Shown in pieces: positions 21,733 to 32,141 of a stretch of DNA of 64,000 bases. Source of the DNA: Garcia nutans (lineage: Eukaryota; Streptophyta; Magnoliopsida; Malpighiales; Euphorbiaceae); the NCBI GenBank assembly GCA_947685225.1, contig CANTUV010000024.1, forward strand, positions 28,042,001 through 28,106,000, written 5' to 3'. Numbering within the stretch: the first letter of the stretch is position 1; each line of letters starts with the position of its first letter. The notes beneath the pieces are model-generated. The model saw only the letters and a list, made by a program, of their open reading frames with translations. It did not search any database and was not told the DNA's origin. The translations under genes and the position numbers were made by a program.

Positions 21733-22644
21733 GCCAAAAATCCTGATATCAACACATAATTGTCACATCTAAAATTATCTTTCATTACCCTTTTTAACTC
21801 TAAAAAAACTCAACCAAATCCATCATTATACCACAAAATACTTGTGTAAATATCAAAACAACTTAATTAAAAGCAAAAATATACAATTATAACCATGACT
21901 TCACAACTCATAAGTTACACAACCCAAAACTCTTATTCTCTTCACCAAACTTAACCTTTTCTTCAATCCAACCCCAAATTCATAGTTAACTACCCAAAAG
22001 AACTTCAAACATACCAATAACAACCATTAACATATATTACACCAAACATCCAATTAACACATATACAAACTTCCATAGAAAATTAAGGAAACAAGTTGAA
22101 AACTTACCAAATATGGAGAAAATCCTCAAAACTCCAACTTGAACACTTGAAATCCTTCAATTACTTGAGTTAGCAAGAAGCAAATTTCTCTCTTCCTTTG
22201 ATGGAGGTAGCCAACTTCAATGAAGAAAGAAGAAGAAGAAGATAATCACCAACTCCTCTTTATCCAACTAATCTCTCTTTAACCACACAATTATCCAAAT
22301 TTTACTCTCCACCAAGTAAAACATATTACTTAATTAATACATAAAAATATCATCTTCCACTAACCACTTAATTAATATTTTAATAATTAGAATAACATTT
22401 GACCCATATTAAAAAAAATGTTGACTTGTATATATTATGTATATCTATATATGTCTCATATACACATTTTCCTTTTTCCCTTAATTACATATATATATAT
22501 ACTTTTAAATCATTTAATTAATTTTCAAAAATTAATATATGTATATATTTTAAAATTTTGGGATATTACATGTACTTACAGATATTATGGAACTCTAAAG
22601 AGTACTTATACTATACTAGACAGTTTGTATATGTACAGTTAGCT

Positions 22645-22679
<35 letters not shown>
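22645..22679. repeat. Homopolymer of 35 G
   Basis: An unbroken run of G between AGCT and AAGAGTTG in otherwise AT-rich DNA, 75 bp beyond the Tekay-like element. Its true length is doubtful because such runs are hard to sequence. Confidence 0.95.
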
Positions 22680-22680
<1 letters not shown>

Positions 22681-25600
22681 AGAGTTGAAGAAGTTTTCAC
22701 ACCATGTGGTATCAGCATTTAGGCAATTTATATGGAATGAACTTTCATCTCAGTGAAAAAACAATCACACTAATGAAAGGTTTAACTTGACTGAGAGTTT
22801 TTCAAAACTTGGACTCCATTTGAGAGGAATACATGAGTTAAATATCAAATTTCAAAACCATAAATAAAAATAAGAGCAACCAAAATAATAATAAGAAACA
22901 TGCTTGCTTACCTTGAATAAAAACTTATGAGCATGAAAATAACATGGAAATGATGAACTTACCATGAAATTAAACATGATAATTTGACATTAGTAACATA
23001 AATAATCAAACAAACATCATAAAAACATTGAAATATTACCTCACTTAAAAACTAAATAAAAACTTGCTTATCTTGATTAAATATGAGTCATGCCACTTGC
23101 ATTTGTAACTTGTAAAAGGACTCGGGCAATACTTGTACTTGAATAGTCATATATTTGATAAAGATGCATGTCTGAAACCTTGGCTCTCTTTCGAGTAGAG
23201 CACGAATACTTGACTCTATCCGCTAGACTAATAACGTACATTATCTAGTGGTTTACCCTTTATTAGTAGGGATATTGCTCGTAACATGACAACTTGAAAA
23301 CTATGAAAAACCTTGCCTGTAAAACATAAATTCTTGAAACATGAAAATGTAAAAACTTTCATTGAAATAACTATTGACCAGACAGTTTTCTTTTAAATAC
23401 TGTAGAACAATATAAAATCTGAATATTATTTTACTTGAAACTTGGTTTAACTTGCTTAAGAACTGGGCTTAACATGAAAACATGATCATTCAAGAACTTG
23501 AACTTGTTTATGCGTGAAATGTACTCATGAGCTTGTAACTTGATACATAACTAGCACTTGTAAAAATAAACATGATCATGGAACTTGAAATATAATTCAA
23601 AACATAACATGAACTTGAAGATAAACAACAGCATGAGTGACTTGAAAACGTGAGCATGAACTTGAAAATAAAGCATGAACGTGAATTTATGAACACAAAA
23701 TTATGATAAGTAACTTGAATTATAACATAAATATGAGTAAACATTGGCTTAATATAAACATGAAAGCAAATCATGAACATGGGTTGAGTTTTTAAGAAAA
23801 CTTGTACGTGAGACTTGAATGCCATGAACATAAGGTTTGGGCTACAGTTATACGAGTATGGAAGCAAAACATGGAGCATGGTATATTTACATGACCTGAA
23901 TTAAAACATTTTAATGGAAGGAATTAGTATGATTATTTCTCACTATCTTTTGCTCAGCCTTTAGCAGTCCGTGATTCGAATGTTGTTGTCTCGTTTAGCC
24001 TACAATTGCACTCAGACATAGGGTTTAATTAATTGTATTGGAATTTAAGTTTTGAGTATCTTTTATATTCTTCATTTTTTCCTTCATTTCTAATTTCTAC
24101 CCCAATGGACGACTAACTATTTGCTTATTTATATATACATTTCTTTTTCTTAATTGATTAATTTACCATTTGTACTTTGTTATTCTTTATTTATCACATC
24201 ATATTACGAATACTATTACTCTTATAATTAGTTAGTTTATCCATTTAATAACTATATGACCTACATTTACATCCATACTTGAATGTACTCTAATTTTTAA
24301 TTCTCAATTTAGCTCATCAACACTTATTTAACTCCAGTAAATTCCTTATATATATTAAATTTATTAAATTTCGTCTTTTAGATATATGGCTAAATATATT
24401 TGCACCCTCTTTCTTGAAACACAGTAGCTTAAAACAAGATATATATATATATATATATAAACAAAGGCCCAATTAATGTGCATCTCCCGCGAATTACAGT
24501 AGCATATACATATATAGATGAATTTAATTCGTATGTTATTAAAAATAATAACTAATAATAAATATGTTATAAAATATTGTTATCATGAAAGGTGTATATT
24601 AGCAAGTGGGATGTGCTATTATATTAATTAATTGATATTAGCATTATTTTTTTTTTTTACTTTTAACAACATGATTCATGCCCTTAAATTAAATTATTGA
24701 TAATAATGAAAATACAAAAAATGAGCTGATTTTCAATTTGATTGTCAGTAAGTGGCCATAAAACAAAATTAAATATTGAGTACATTACTCAGTATTTTTT
24801 TTATTTGAGAAATATAATTCTAAGAGGCAAAAAAAAAAGTGTTGATCTTTTTCCATTTAATTTGTTTCTATGCAAAGGTTGCACGTAAGATTCCACTAGC
24901 TAAATACATTATGGCTTCAACTGAGGCGACGGGCAACAATATATAATAAATGTTTTTTGGCTGTATGTCAGGTGAAGTTGGGTTAGGTTGGGGCTGCGCT
25001 AACTACTGCCAATAAATTATACAGCTCACCTCCTCTTCTCTTTCATTTCTCGTATGAAAGAAGAAAGAGTGTTTGAAAGACAACTTTAGCACTAATTAAC
25101 TAAAGTGATAATTGTTTTGTTGGGAAGAGGATACAAAGAAAACTAATATAACAATTTGTTAGAGGTGAGTGTCATATTCAATTATGCGGTGAACTGAAAT
25201 TTATATTAATAAATTTTATTATTCATTTAATTTTCTATTATTGTTTCATTTTTAATTGTCGAATTTATTATTTTTTTTTAACAATGTGGAGGAATATGGG
25301 ACGCAGTTTACACTAAAATTTTTAATCAAGTTATCAAAATGAATAAAAAAAATTTAAAAATCTAATTTAAAAGAAATTTGTTAAATATATATTCCAAACT
25401 TCACTTCCAATTTTCTTTCATTTTCTTCAAAACCAAACAAGATGAAGCTTCAGTGTCTTTCTCAAAAGTTGCACCATTCTCTATTAATTTGTTTTTTACA
25501 TAATAATTTTTGCCCATCATATTCAATTGCGAATGATTATAGCATAATGTTTGAAAAAATAGACTTAATATTTGCCCATCATATTCAATTACATAAACTT

Positions 25601-26247
25601 AATAAATAAGACATACATAAGTGGAAACATGCCTTTTATATCTCAAAATTCAAATAATAAAAATTGCAATCCATAAACATATAAATCATCGTATAAAGAA
25701 TTATAAAATTAGGGCTTAATTAAAAAAAATTAAAATTAATCACAAAATTTGCAATCCATAAGCAAATCTTAATATTAACCCTTTAACAAAATATAGTACG
25801 CGATGCACTCGGTGGTCCCGCTAGCCGGTTAGTATGGAGTTAAGGGAGCAGCACCCCTGAAAGATAAATGGTTTACTATACTCTTTGAATGAATTGTTGC
25901 CTCCAAAATATAAATTAGAGTTTTAAATCATAATTTAGGATTTAATCCTAAAATAAGGGCTATACAAAGTTTAAAAAATGCAATTACGGTTTAACATGCA
26001 AACTAAAATTAAAACATATAAAATTAGGGTTTATGATGCAAACTAAGATGTAATTATAACTCCAATTTCATTTAAACCTAAAATTAAGGTTTATTGCATG
26101 GGATTTCAAAACCAAATAAATGAGGTTGCTGCCATATTAAAGAATGATGATGATTAATACATAAATGTGTTAGTAGAATTATACCTGCATTGTTGGCTCT
26201 ACCAAGATAAATTTATTGAACCACACTCACTGTTTGAATGGTTGGAA
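22680..26247. other. Repeat-rich intergenic DNA, no gene recognised
   Basis: From about 22880 to 23880 the words ACTTGAA and CATGAAC recur every 10-40 bp, an old degenerate simple repeat. A TA run lies near 24440. 25798-25861 is an isolated GC-rich patch I cannot identify. The last few hundred bases before 26248 are probably the distal part of the Tat-like LTR seen again at 29585-30204 (GTAGAGCCAACAATGC on the minus strand resembles GTGGAGCCAACAACATTAG in the 36.5-kb LTR). Confidence 0.4.
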
Positions 26248-27117
26248 TGTAATATCCTCATGTATGCCTTAGAAGTTTTGATTATGTTGTAGTTGTAAGT
26301 TGGATTGAATGTATATGTTATGTGAAGAGAAAAGAAATGGGAAGAGAAGGTTTATGTATATGTGTTTTGGGAAAGAAAAGAGGGTTTAGAGAGAGGTGTA
26401 TATGTTGATTATATGGTAATATATATAACATATAAGTTGGTCAAAAGGGAGAGTCAATGCAAGAAGATATTTTCATTTGTGATATGTGAAATTACTATAA
26501 AGGACATGTGAGTTAAAAGAGAGCTAAAGTAAATGGTTAAGGGCATTGAGGTAATTTTTTTTTGGAAATCTCTTGGTGGAGATTAAAAGAAGGAAAGAAA
26601 GGTTGACTTGTTATTTTCTTTTCTTTGCTTGAAGTGGTGGCCGGCTATCCAAAGAGAAGAGAGAGCAATTGAAGTGTTTTGGTTTCTAACATCAAGATTG
26701 AAGGGAGAATCAAGGAATTTAGTTGAAGATTTGTGGAATTCAACAACTTTGGTAAGTTCTTTTCCTTGATTTCTTCTATCCTTGTGAAGTGGTGTTTTAA
26801 GTGAATTAGGGTTTGTTGATTTGATGATTAAATGTGTTTTTGATGTGTTTATAAGTTTTAAAATGGATTGTAAGTTATAAGATTGAATTGGTATTGGTTT
26901 GGTTTTGAATATGGTAAGTTAAGTGGAATTTGGTTTTAGGGTTTTGAGATGGTTTGTGTTTAAAATGTAATGTTAATGTGTTGTTTAAGTGATTATTGTA
27001 ATGAATATTTAAGATATGTGTTAACAACATTGATTAGAACCAATTGAATGAGATTATTGTTGTGCAAAAAGTGTGAAAATGCAAGTGAAAGAGCTTTGGC
27101 CAAATTAGGGTTTGTGT

Positions 27118-27370
27118 TCTTGAGTGACACGGCCATAAGCAAGATGAGACACGGCCAAGACTTATTATTTTTGAGAAACACGGCCAAGTCTAGAGAATTT
27201 TGGCCGTGTTGGATAGGTTTTGGGGTGACACGGTCACTGGCTTGGCCGTGTCCCTTGAATGTGTTTGCTACTGCCTGAGTTGTGTTGAGAGACACAACCG
27301 TGTCCTTGCCCGTGTCTGCCTCAGGAAGTTTTGGTCTTGAGAGACACGGCCACAAGCTTAGCCGTGTCCC
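27118..27370 (+). repeat. Palindromic CG-rich word cluster in LTR B
   Basis: ACACGGCC and GGCCGTGT alternate at least five times, e.g. GAGACACGGCCAAG, TTGGCCGTGTCCCTTG. The word differs from LTR A (GGCC here, GCCC there) while the layout is the same. Confidence 0.75.
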
Positions 27371-28253
27371 TTGGGTGTGTTTGCTACTGTGATGGTTTTT
27401 GGTTCTTCATGCATTGTTTGATTCTTCAAAAGTCTTTTGTTCCTAAACATTTTATATACACTCTAAATATTTTATAATCAAAGAATGACCTAAACAAATG
27501 TATGTGGATGATTCTAAACTTATGAATAATGATCTTTGAATTAGGTTTTGAAGAGATTGTGTTGCATTAACCTAAATGTTGAGAATTCTTGGAAGAGAAA
27601 ATGTATAGATGGATGGGAATAGTTCTTGAGGTAAGTACAAACTTACATAGATGTAATCTTTTATATGATTTTGAGACTTAACACCCTTGGTATAAATGTG
27701 TTAAGTAGATTATTATATTGTTAATTCAATGTTACTAATATTGCCATTTGTATAGTGTGAAAGCTATAATGATCATCCAAAAGAAAGGTATGCGCAATGC
27801 AATTTGTTAGGATAAATGTTTTAATAATGAATGGTGTTAATGTGTCTTGAGAAATGATGAAATGTGATGTTATCATGATTGATAATGATGATCAAAATGA
27901 AACAAATGGACATATGGATTATATGACAATGAATTTAAGATACATGTGCAAAGAAATGGATTATGTATGCTTAAATGATATGATTAAAGCATGCCTATAT
28001 GGTATGATTGATTAATGACATGTTTGTTTAGTAATGTAATTGATGTTGCATATATCAATGATGAAACATGAAATGTGATTTGAGATATAATGTGATATGA
28101 AGCCATTGTTCTTGGCAATGATAACTCAAATGTGATATGAAGCCATTGTGATTGGCTATGATAATTCAATTGAGATATGTAAGGCATGTTTGCCTAAATG
28201 ATGATGAGAATTGAAAATGATATTGATGATGAAATAAACAATGAATTGTGTAT

Positions 28254-28598
28254 CTAATGTGTTATTCACTTTCAGAGTTTTGTTGTTGGTGGCATGCCTA
28301 ATGGTAACAATCTCTTGAAGTTAGGTTGGGCTTGATCCTTGAAGCCAAGTTGGGTTGAAGTTTAACATGTTTTACTCCCCTTGAAGCTTGGTTGGGTCTA
28401 GTCCTTGAAGCCTAATTGAGATGTTACAACCCTTGAAGCTAGGTTGGATTAGTTCTTGAAGCCAAGTTGGGTTGATACTTAGCATGCTTTGTTCCCCTTG
28501 AAGCTTGGTTGAACTTAATCCTTGAAGCCTAGTTGGGATATTTATGAATGTGATAATTAAACCAAAGCATTAACTCTGAAAGTCGAATAGCATATTAG
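28254..28598 (+). repeat. Inverted-arm cassette in LTR B with CTTGAAGC repeats
   Basis: The arms (28254-28279, 28572-28598) enclose about eight copies of CTTGAAGC(C/T)(A/T)(A/G)GTTGGG with drifting spacing. The right arm leads into TTTTGGGCCCGAGTCTG. Confidence 0.75.
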
Positions 28599-28679
28599 TG
28601 TCTTTTGGGCCCGAGTCTGTCTTTGTTGTCAATGTGATATACAAGTGTTGAAAAAGATGAGTAATGAGATCTATGGTTG

Positions 28680-29040
28680 ACTTCATTGGAAGTGTGATTC
28701 ATGATTTGTATGATATGTAATGTGTGTATTGAAATATTGATTGTAAGTATTAATGATGAATCATGATTGGTGAATTGTGAATAAAGTAATGTTATGAAAT
28801 ATGATATGTAATGTGTGTATTGATATATTGATTGTGGATATTATTAATGAATTGTGGTTGGTGATAATGATTGTCTTCATTGGAAATGTGATTCATGATT
28901 GGTATTATGTATAATGTGTGTATTGATATATTGATTGTGGATACAATTAATGAATTGTGATTGGTGATAATGATTGTCTTCATTGGAAATGTGATTCATG
29001 ATTGGTATTATGTATAATGTGTGTATTGAATAATTGATTG
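28680..29040 (+). repeat. Tandem repeat of about 120 bp in LTR B
   Basis: Three to four units with TTCATTGGAAATGTGATTCATGATT followed by GTGTGTATTGA(T/A)ATATTGATTGT (near 28688, 28867, 28978). The two later units are nearly identical, so this is a recent local expansion. Confidence 0.75.
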
Positions 29041-29224
29041 TGAGTATTAGTGACGGGTTGGAATTGGTGATAATGGTATGTATATATGTACATAATATAT
29101 GAAAGGTGCAAATTAAAAAGAGAAAAACATGATAAGAACTAATGGTATATGGAATGAAAATAGTATTATTATATGTTAGAATTTCTATAACGTATATTTA
29201 TATTTTATATTATATATTGTACTA

Positions 29225-29268
29225 CTAAGCTCTCGGGCTTAGCGCGGTTGTGTAATCGCGCAGGTGGA
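29225..29268 (+). promoter_or_regulatory. Twin-hairpin block with splice-donor-like motif, LTR B (best copy)
   Basis: Hairpin 1 is CTAAGC/GCTTAG with loop TCTCGG (29225-29242). Hairpin 2 is GCGCGGTT/AATCGCGC with loop GTGT (29242-29261), 8 bp including one G.U. CAGGTGG follows. Confidence 0.7.
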
Positions 29269-29584
29269 TATGCGGTTGATCTGGAAGTCCAGCTGTTATG
29301 TCACGAGAAGAGTAAGAGTTTGTCGAGACCAACTATAGGGTAATGCATACATGTATAATTTTTAATTATGATGTATTTCTGATGATAGAGTATTTATATG
29401 TATAAATGAAGATTTGATAAAGATAATGATTTTGTAAATGTTATTTAAATTAACGTATTATGGTTTTGAACTCTGTTACAGGTTTTTAAAAGATAACGAA
29501 AAGTGACATCCTTATACTTTGTATACTTACTGTATGTATACTAGGTATATGTATAGTACTTATATAGGGTATCGGGGTGTTACA

Positions 29585-30204
29585 TGGAAAGCCTGGATCT
29601 TTCTTGGTTGTTGTCCTAGCAATATGAATCTGTTTGTTGATTCACATAACATTGACTACTAGATTGCTCTCTCGGTCTCTCTTTCTGGATTGTTTTTTAA
29701 GTTCTTAGGTTGGCTACTACCTCTTTGTTTTCTTTGCTCTCTGTCTCTCTTTCTTTGCCTTTTGGTTTCTCTTGCTAATTATGGCTCTCCCGCTGATTGC
29801 TAATTCTCTCCTTTTTGTAATGCTCATTAGGGTTTAACCCAATTCCCTCTCAATTAAGAAGTCCCAATTACATCATAAGAACTTCTACTTATTTGAATTA
29901 ATTGAGTTTTAGTAAAATCAGGACACTTAAAACCAATAAAATTCATTTAAGCCCGAAATTAGGGATTATGGCAAATTGGCATGGCTAATTCAATATGTTT
30001 TGGCTTTTAAGGTTAAACCAAGCTTGGTTCGAGCTTTTAAAGTTGGATTATCCTTAGTTTGGGTTTTTAAAATTAGACCAGACTGGATTGGATTTGATTT
30101 GGACATTTTAATTGGGATTAAGCTTCTTACAATTGGATTGGATTTGACTCAGACTTTTAAAATTGGACCAAACTCATTTAGAGCCAAAATTAAGTGTCTA
30201 TACA
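29585..30204 (-). mobile_element. Tat/Ogre-like LTR fragment, 5' end
   Basis: On the minus strand the edge at 30204 reads TGTATAGACACTTAATTTTGG, close to the starts of the Tat-like LTRs at 36490 (TGTAGACTCCTAATTTTGG) and 57518. AACCCTAATGAGCATTAC...AAAGGAG (about 29845-29810) corresponds to their AACCCTAATATCTCCTATA box region, here mutated. Solo LTR B is inserted in it, and its outer edge abuts copia coding sequence. Confidence 0.6.
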
Positions 30205-32141
30205 TGGTTAAGTACATATGTGGCAGTTAATAATATGTCATCCCAGAAAACAATGGGCAATTTAGCTTGTGCCATCATAGGCCTAACCATTTCTAGAAGC
30301 GTCCTATTTTTCTTTTCAGCAACACCATTTTGTTGTAGAGTTCGAGGAATAGTTAGTTGATACTCTATTCCTTTTTCATAAAAAATTGTTTAAACTGATT
30401 AGACAAATATTCAAAACCCTTGTCGGTTCGAAGTGCTTTCACTTTCTTATCTAGTTGATTTTCAAATAAGTTAAGGTAGTTCTTGAAGCAACTTAATGCT
30501 TCAAATTTATATGCAATCAAGTTGACATGACCATACTTGGTATAGTCGTCTATAAAGGTGATGAAATAGTAGGCATCGTACCTTTTCTATACATTCATTA
30601 GACCATAAACGTCTGAATGTATAAGTTGCAGTGGAATGGTAGCTCTAGTGCCTTTAACAAATGCTTTTCTTGCAGCTTTTCCCGTTAGACAAAATTCACA
30701 AGTAGGTAATTCTACTTTACTAAAGTTTGATAGGAGACCAACCCTAGCTAATCTATCCACATGTTGTTGGCCAATGTGACCTAGTCTAACATGCCATACA
30801 TTCACATCATCATCAAAGTTACTTGAAACGGTGAATATAGAAAAACTATTATTAGAAATAGAACCATATTCAATATCTAATACAAAAAAAATTGTCCAAA
30901 ATATATCTGGAACCATAAAAGATTTGCCCTAAATTTAAAAGTACTGTATTTTCATGAAAATTCAATGAAAAACCTACTCTAAGCAAAACAATAACAAAAA
31001 TAAGATTTTGTCTTATTTGTGGGATGTAGAGAACATCATAAAACAACAAGGTTTGACCTCCATGCAACATTAATTTGCAGGTTCCAATCCTTTTAACCTC
31101 AACGTGAGCGTTGTGCCCTACGAAAATCCATCTTGCCCTGGTAGGTAATTGACGAAATTCAATGAAGGCTTTACGTTCCTTCGTTACATGGTCGGCGGGT
31201 CTCGAATCTACAACCCATAGAGGATTAGTTTCAATTAACAATATTGAACTTGAAACTATTATTCCATTTACACATGAGTTAATGGATTGTAACTTCTTAG
31301 GTGCAGTGCAGTCCTTAGCATAGTGGCCCATTATTTCCATAATTGAAAATTTTGACCTTCGTAACATTTCTCTTCTTAGGACACTTCCTCATGTTTTGCT
31401 TTGGCTTCTTGTTATCTTGACCATCCTTTGCTTTACTCTTACCTTTGTTGTTATACTACTTGCTCTTCGTGCCACGATTCCCTTTGGACTAGCATAGACT
31501 AGATGTGCCTCCACACGAAGTTACATAGTTTCAAGTCTGTCAGCGTCCAATTTCAAGTGATGGGAGGCATCAACAAAGGTCTTGATAGCTAGACTATGCG
31601 TCAAGTGCATCCTCATGTGCTCCCAGTTATCTAGTAAGAATCTGATGACTGCCTGAATCTTCTACTCTTAAGTCAAATCATGAACGACATTATGAAGCTC
31701 GCTTATCATGTTGGACATCTCCCTGAGATGTTTCCTCATGTTATGTTCAGGACGCTTCCTGTAAGTGTCAAACTCGATAGTGAGCAAGTGTAGCTCAATT
31801 AGAGAAATTCCATCAAATTTTTTCTTGAGGGCTACCCCCATATCCCTTGGATATTCATAGTTGCAAAACTCTTTCATAATGTCATTGTCCATTGCGCTTA
31901 GCAAAGTGATGCGAGCAAGTGAGTTTTTCCTCTTCCAGACTATGAAGGCATCACAATCATGCCTATGTTAGGCCGTAGTTCCTTCTTGGTTAGGTAACTC
32001 CGTGATGGAACTCAAAGGTTCTAGTACCTCCCGTTCTTCCAGCATGTACTGCATTTTCATGCTACAGATCTCATAGTTATCTCTAGATAACTTAGCACCC
32101 TTGTTTAGTTCAATGATGATATTCTTGGAAGCAGACGACAT
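30205..32141 (-). pseudogene. Copia gag-pol pseudogene (gag, protease, integrase start)
   Basis: It starts at the ATG at 32141 and is read with many frame changes. Gag is recognisable from MKEFCNYEYPRDMGVALKKK, then LLTIEFDTYRKRPEHNMRKHLREM (31904-31668). GHYAKDC remains from the zinc knuckle. Protease reads WVVDSRPADHVTKERKAF (D-S-R for D-S-G). The integrase H-H-C-C segment is VWHVRLGHIGQQHVDRLARVG...CEFCLTGKAAR, then LIHSDVYGLMNV and FIDDYTKYG supply core Asp residues. The sequence stops at 30205, where the Tat-like LTR abuts, in the region QQNGVAEKKNRTLLEM just after the catalytic region; the reverse transcriptase part is not in the window. Confidence 0.85.

Larger units (their letters stand above)
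12479..22570 (-). mobile_element. Ty3/gypsy Tekay-like chromovirus, full structure, many inactivating changes (10.1 kb)
   Basis: Order on the minus strand: 5' LTR 22570-19963, PBS 19955-19943, gag, protease, reverse transcriptase, RNase H, integrase, chromodomain remnant, polypurine tract at about 15138-15129, 3' LTR 15127-12479. Flanks TATAC and TGTAC agree at 4 of 5 positions, as expected for an aged target duplication. The LTRs (2649 and 2608 bp) look roughly 93-95% identical by eye and differ by indels, so the element is not recent. RT-RH-IN order followed by a chromodomain-like tail (NHATEEATWE) places it in the chromoviruses; long LTRs and an initiator-Met PBS fit the Tekay/Del clade. 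At least ten stops or frame changes make it non-coding now. Confidence 0.93.
19963..22570 (-). repeat. 5' LTR D of the Tekay-like element (2608 bp)
   Basis: Colinear with LTR C. Key parts are inverted arms at 20593-20619 and 20843-20869, CG array at 21400-21732, hairpin block at 20403-20442 and donor-like sites at about 21180 and 22107 on the minus strand. It lacks an 'AAAATATTTAATAATTT' stretch present in LTR C near 12690 but has an extra segment near 20368. Confidence 0.92.
26248..29584 (+). mobile_element. Solo LTR B, Tekay-like (3337 bp, TSD TGGAA)
   Basis: Starts TGTAATATCCTC, ends GGGTGTTACA, with exact flanking TGGAA (26243-26247 and 29585-29589). Internal order matches LTR A: TATAAA at 26496, GGTAAGTTC at 26751, CG array 27118-27370, GAGGTAAGTAC at 27629, inverted arms 28254-28279 and 28572-28598, hairpin block 29225-29268. 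It is about 900 bp longer than LTR A, partly through repeats between 28680 and 29040. Confidence 0.93.

Noticed and set aside
23508..23879. 123-residue minus-strand open frame
   Set aside because: It falls in the ACTTGAA/CATGAAC degenerate repeat region; the Phe/Ser/Tyr-rich product mirrors the repeat and has no domain.
25798..25861. GC-rich patch with AGTTAAG, considered as a 5S rRNA or tRNA relic
   Set aside because: The order of motifs does not match 5S rRNA, there is no internal promoter box pair, and no cloverleaf could be drawn.
27048..27278. 76-residue open frame on the plus strand in LTR B
   Set aside because: It overlaps the palindromic CG array and is not kept in the other LTRs of the family.
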